Shown one piece after another: positions 61,491 through 64,000 of a DNA stretch of 64,000 nucleotides. Below the pieces are notes generated by a model, which was not told where the DNA came from, did no database searches, and worked only from the letters and a program-made list of their open reading frames with translations. Each line of letters starts with the position of its first letter. Positions within the stretch are counted from its first letter, which is position 1. The position numbers were made by a program, and so were the translations under genes. Source of the DNA: Sclerurus mexicanus (taxonomy: Eukaryota > Chordata > Aves > Passeriformes > Furnariidae); assembly GCA_013396755.1 (NCBI GenBank), contig VWZF01005531.1, positions 1,718,328-1,782,327 on the forward strand, written 5' to 3'.

Positions 61491-64000
61491 CCCACCACCT
61501 TCCTTTGCCAGAAAATTGGGCATAGCTGAAATTTGTATCTGTGGTACTTCTGCCTTGCACCCACAGCCAACCAACCTTTAGTGTTAACCATTGCAATGAA
61601 TTGTATGGAAAGTGAAGTGCAGCTTCGACTTATAATTAATAAAAATTGCAATATATTTTGCACCAAAGCTTCAGGTAGAACTTCATCCTAGTGCTTGCTG
61701 TACCATCCAGATCATCCCCATTCCTTCTTCCACCCAGTAGTCATTTTCTTTAACCCTACCCATGAACCACACTCCTCTCTGCCCCTTTGCCTTCACTGCT
61801 GATTTCTCTTTCCTGCATTTCAATTCAACCTCCTTTTTTATTTTTTTTTCAATGTTCTCTACCCTCTTCCACTGACCAGGGCTCAGCCATGTGAGGTCAA
61901 ACTACTCACTGGTCTCACTGTGGTCCTCTTAATTCAGAGGATAATGGATTGAGTGTTGATCTCAGTATCGTTACACCTAAGACTCACATTAAAGTGATAG
62001 ATATAAGCCCTATTCAATACCCAGTCCCCTGCTGAGATCTGGAAGCACTCTAAAACTTGTTAAAATAGAAAATTATCACTCGTCAGAAGGATGGTCTGAG
62101 AAATAAATTCTGAAAGGACAATAGTATTAAGCTCAGATTGTAGGGTACTGTTCTTACTATGAATTATGTAATGACACATCCCCTGGAAAATAGTTAAAAA
62201 CTGCTAGTTTGAATGCAATTTGCAGGGTCCAAGTAATTCTGAAAATAATTATATACATTAATACTTGCTTTCACGTTAAATGAATATGTAAAATTATAAG
62301 CCATTTAGTCATCCCATTCATTTTTAATATTATCAAACGAACACTGGGAAAATCTCCAGACTTCCTGGAGCAAAGAATATCAAACTGCTACATGTATCTT
62401 CCGTTGTTGTTGTTCTCTGCAGGAAATTCTGCATAAACAGAGCAGGGAAGCAAACCAAAACCAAAATCCCATTGCTGTCCCTGACTTCTTAAGCTGGTTT
62501 GGTAACAGAAAGCTTTAGGTGGAGCAAGAGGATTCTTGCCATCTAAAACGAGTGTGCTCACTGCTGTCACAGCTCCAGTGCTACTGTTGGTGGCCTCTTT
62601 CTACCTAACACGGATATATCCTTTTCAACAGTGCAGAGGGTAATGCACAAGAGGCATATCTTTTTTAATTCATACCTGCTAGTACCCACAAAATCAATGC
62701 TTAAATGGAAAAAAAAAATATCTCAGTTTGCTTCTGATGAATCTGTTCCTTGTACCTGCTTTTAGGGAAAGGTCATACTGATGTTGCTGTCAGATGGACA
62801 TGTTCAACTCAGAGCCTTTATACTAAGACCCGTATCATATACATGGAATGGACAGGGCCCTCTGACTCATCAGACAATCTTTGTGGCAAAGCAGGGGCTT
62901 TTTGTTGAAATATCTGAACAGTGTTGATGGCAGCTTCCTCTGACAGCACACTCTGTATAAATATAAGAATGACTTAGGAACTAATCTCACAACAACAGTA
63001 TCTGCATGTGAAGCATTAGACCATGATTAGAACCACATAGAGGAAGGAACTCTTAGAGGTCTGCAAAATTGAAACTACAAGAACAATAAAATCTTGGCTC
63101 ATTTGCAAAAATCAGGCCATTATAAGTCAAGATAAAACAATGCAAGGAAGAATGGAAAAAGATGGAAATGGTGTAACTCATAACCATTTGCTTATTTATT
63201 ATTTAAAATGACAAGGTAGTTTAGAGAGAACAAGAGAGAAATAGATAAAAAGACAGAGAAACAAAAGATGCCACTCAAAAAGGTGTCTCCGAAGTAAGGT
63301 AACAAAAAGTAACAAAATGTGATGGGTCAAATATAAACAACCTTGGCTGACTGACAAACAGAGGTGGCCGAAAGATGAAATGTTAGGGAGATATTAAAGA
63401 CATTTTTTAGGAGAGTCTTAGTAGACCCAAACTATGGATTGCACTTGTAGAGGTTGAATTGACCTCTGAAATCACAGCAAATCAGAATATCTCTAATATT
63501 ATTTATAATGATATCAAATTCTATTAATTTTGTTCTGGACTTTTTCTCTAACTAGTGTTCACAGAGCTTGAGAAGGAATTTAATTAAAAAGAAATGCTCT
63601 TCTCGCTTTATCAGACAGAATAAAATCTGTTTAATCAGATCTTGCCTGATCAGAAAGAATAATAATCTAATATGAAAACAATACATCCTCTACACCTACT
63701 TCTGCAGAGGCAAACTCCTCATGAAATAGCTCCTGGGGGAAAACTCTTAGCTCACCTCTATTCCTTCTCACTCACACTGCACGTGCCACTGGGATTCTGA
63801 TCAAAGCATCCCAGTTTTTCTGACAGCTGTCAGCCACCGACCAGTCTCCTTGTGCTGCCGTCTCCCTGAGCAGCTGCCATCAGAGAAGGCTTCACCTGAG
63901 GGGCATGGAGGCTCTTCCACCCCAGCAATGTCACTTTGTAATCCAGACACGGAGTGCAGGGGTGTACCTGGGAGAGCTCTGCCTGGGGGAATGTGGTACA
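61491..64000. other. Noncoding stretch, nothing identified
   Basis: No exon, RNA gene or recognised repeat was seen. The bases just after the LTR do not show a convincing continuation of the receptor pseudogene. The last 250 bases are GC-richer, but nothing specific can be read there. Confidence 0.5.

Noticed and set aside
61491..61660. Possible continuation of the receptor pseudogene after the LTR (a CTTTGCCAGAAAATTGG stretch recalling the TM3 Cys region)
   Set aside because: The TM3 Cys-Arg is already present before the LTR, and no frame after the LTR shows the HIHMYLTF block.

Overview
This 64 kb window is vertebrate genomic DNA, almost certainly from a bird. The evidence is many 5'-truncated CR1 LINE copies, several ending in the avian-type tail reading (TCATAGAA) on the + strand, plus one LTR of a type common in bird genomes. 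It is gene-poor, AT-rich, intron-like or intergenic sequence. It shows no bacterial operons, CRISPR arrays or phage genes, and I found no RNA gene.

The only gene identified with confidence is GPR141, an orphan class A G-protein-coupled receptor, on the + strand at 56575-57519. It is a single intact coding exon with a strong splice acceptor directly upstream and two poly(A) signals about 0.5 kb downstream. About 3.2 kb further on (60699-61020) lies the start of a second GPR141-like coding exon. It has the same acceptor-then-ATG layout, a frameshift and stop before TM1, readable TM1-TM2, and an abrupt end at an LTR (about 61021-61490). The locus therefore holds an intact receptor and a tandem pseudogene relic. 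In human, the GPR141 neighbours are ELMO1 on one side and NME8/EPDR1 on the other; no exon of those was recognised here.

Layout: 1-29 kb is noncoding with small ancient SINE/LINE remnants and microsatellites, plus two weak exon candidates on the minus strand (10865-11002 and 14717-14920). From 29.0 to 30.9 kb is a cluster of three CR1 pieces. From 33.2 to 34.9 kb is a candidate minus-strand gene of two or three exons, with an intron invaded by a CR1. A short N-run lies at 35571-35575. A strong-splice-site exon candidate on the + strand lies at 39467-39615. From 40.8 to 42.8 kb a minus-strand CR1 is nested inside a plus-strand CR1. From 45 to 56.5 kb is mostly unannotated, with a CR1 relic, a CR1 tail and a 23-bp tandem repeat. 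From 56.5 to 61.5 kb is the GPR141 locus, and 61.5-64 kb is unannotated.

I did not find a new biological system. The best leads are the LTR-interrupted GPR141 paralogue and the unassigned minus-strand exons near 33-35 kb.
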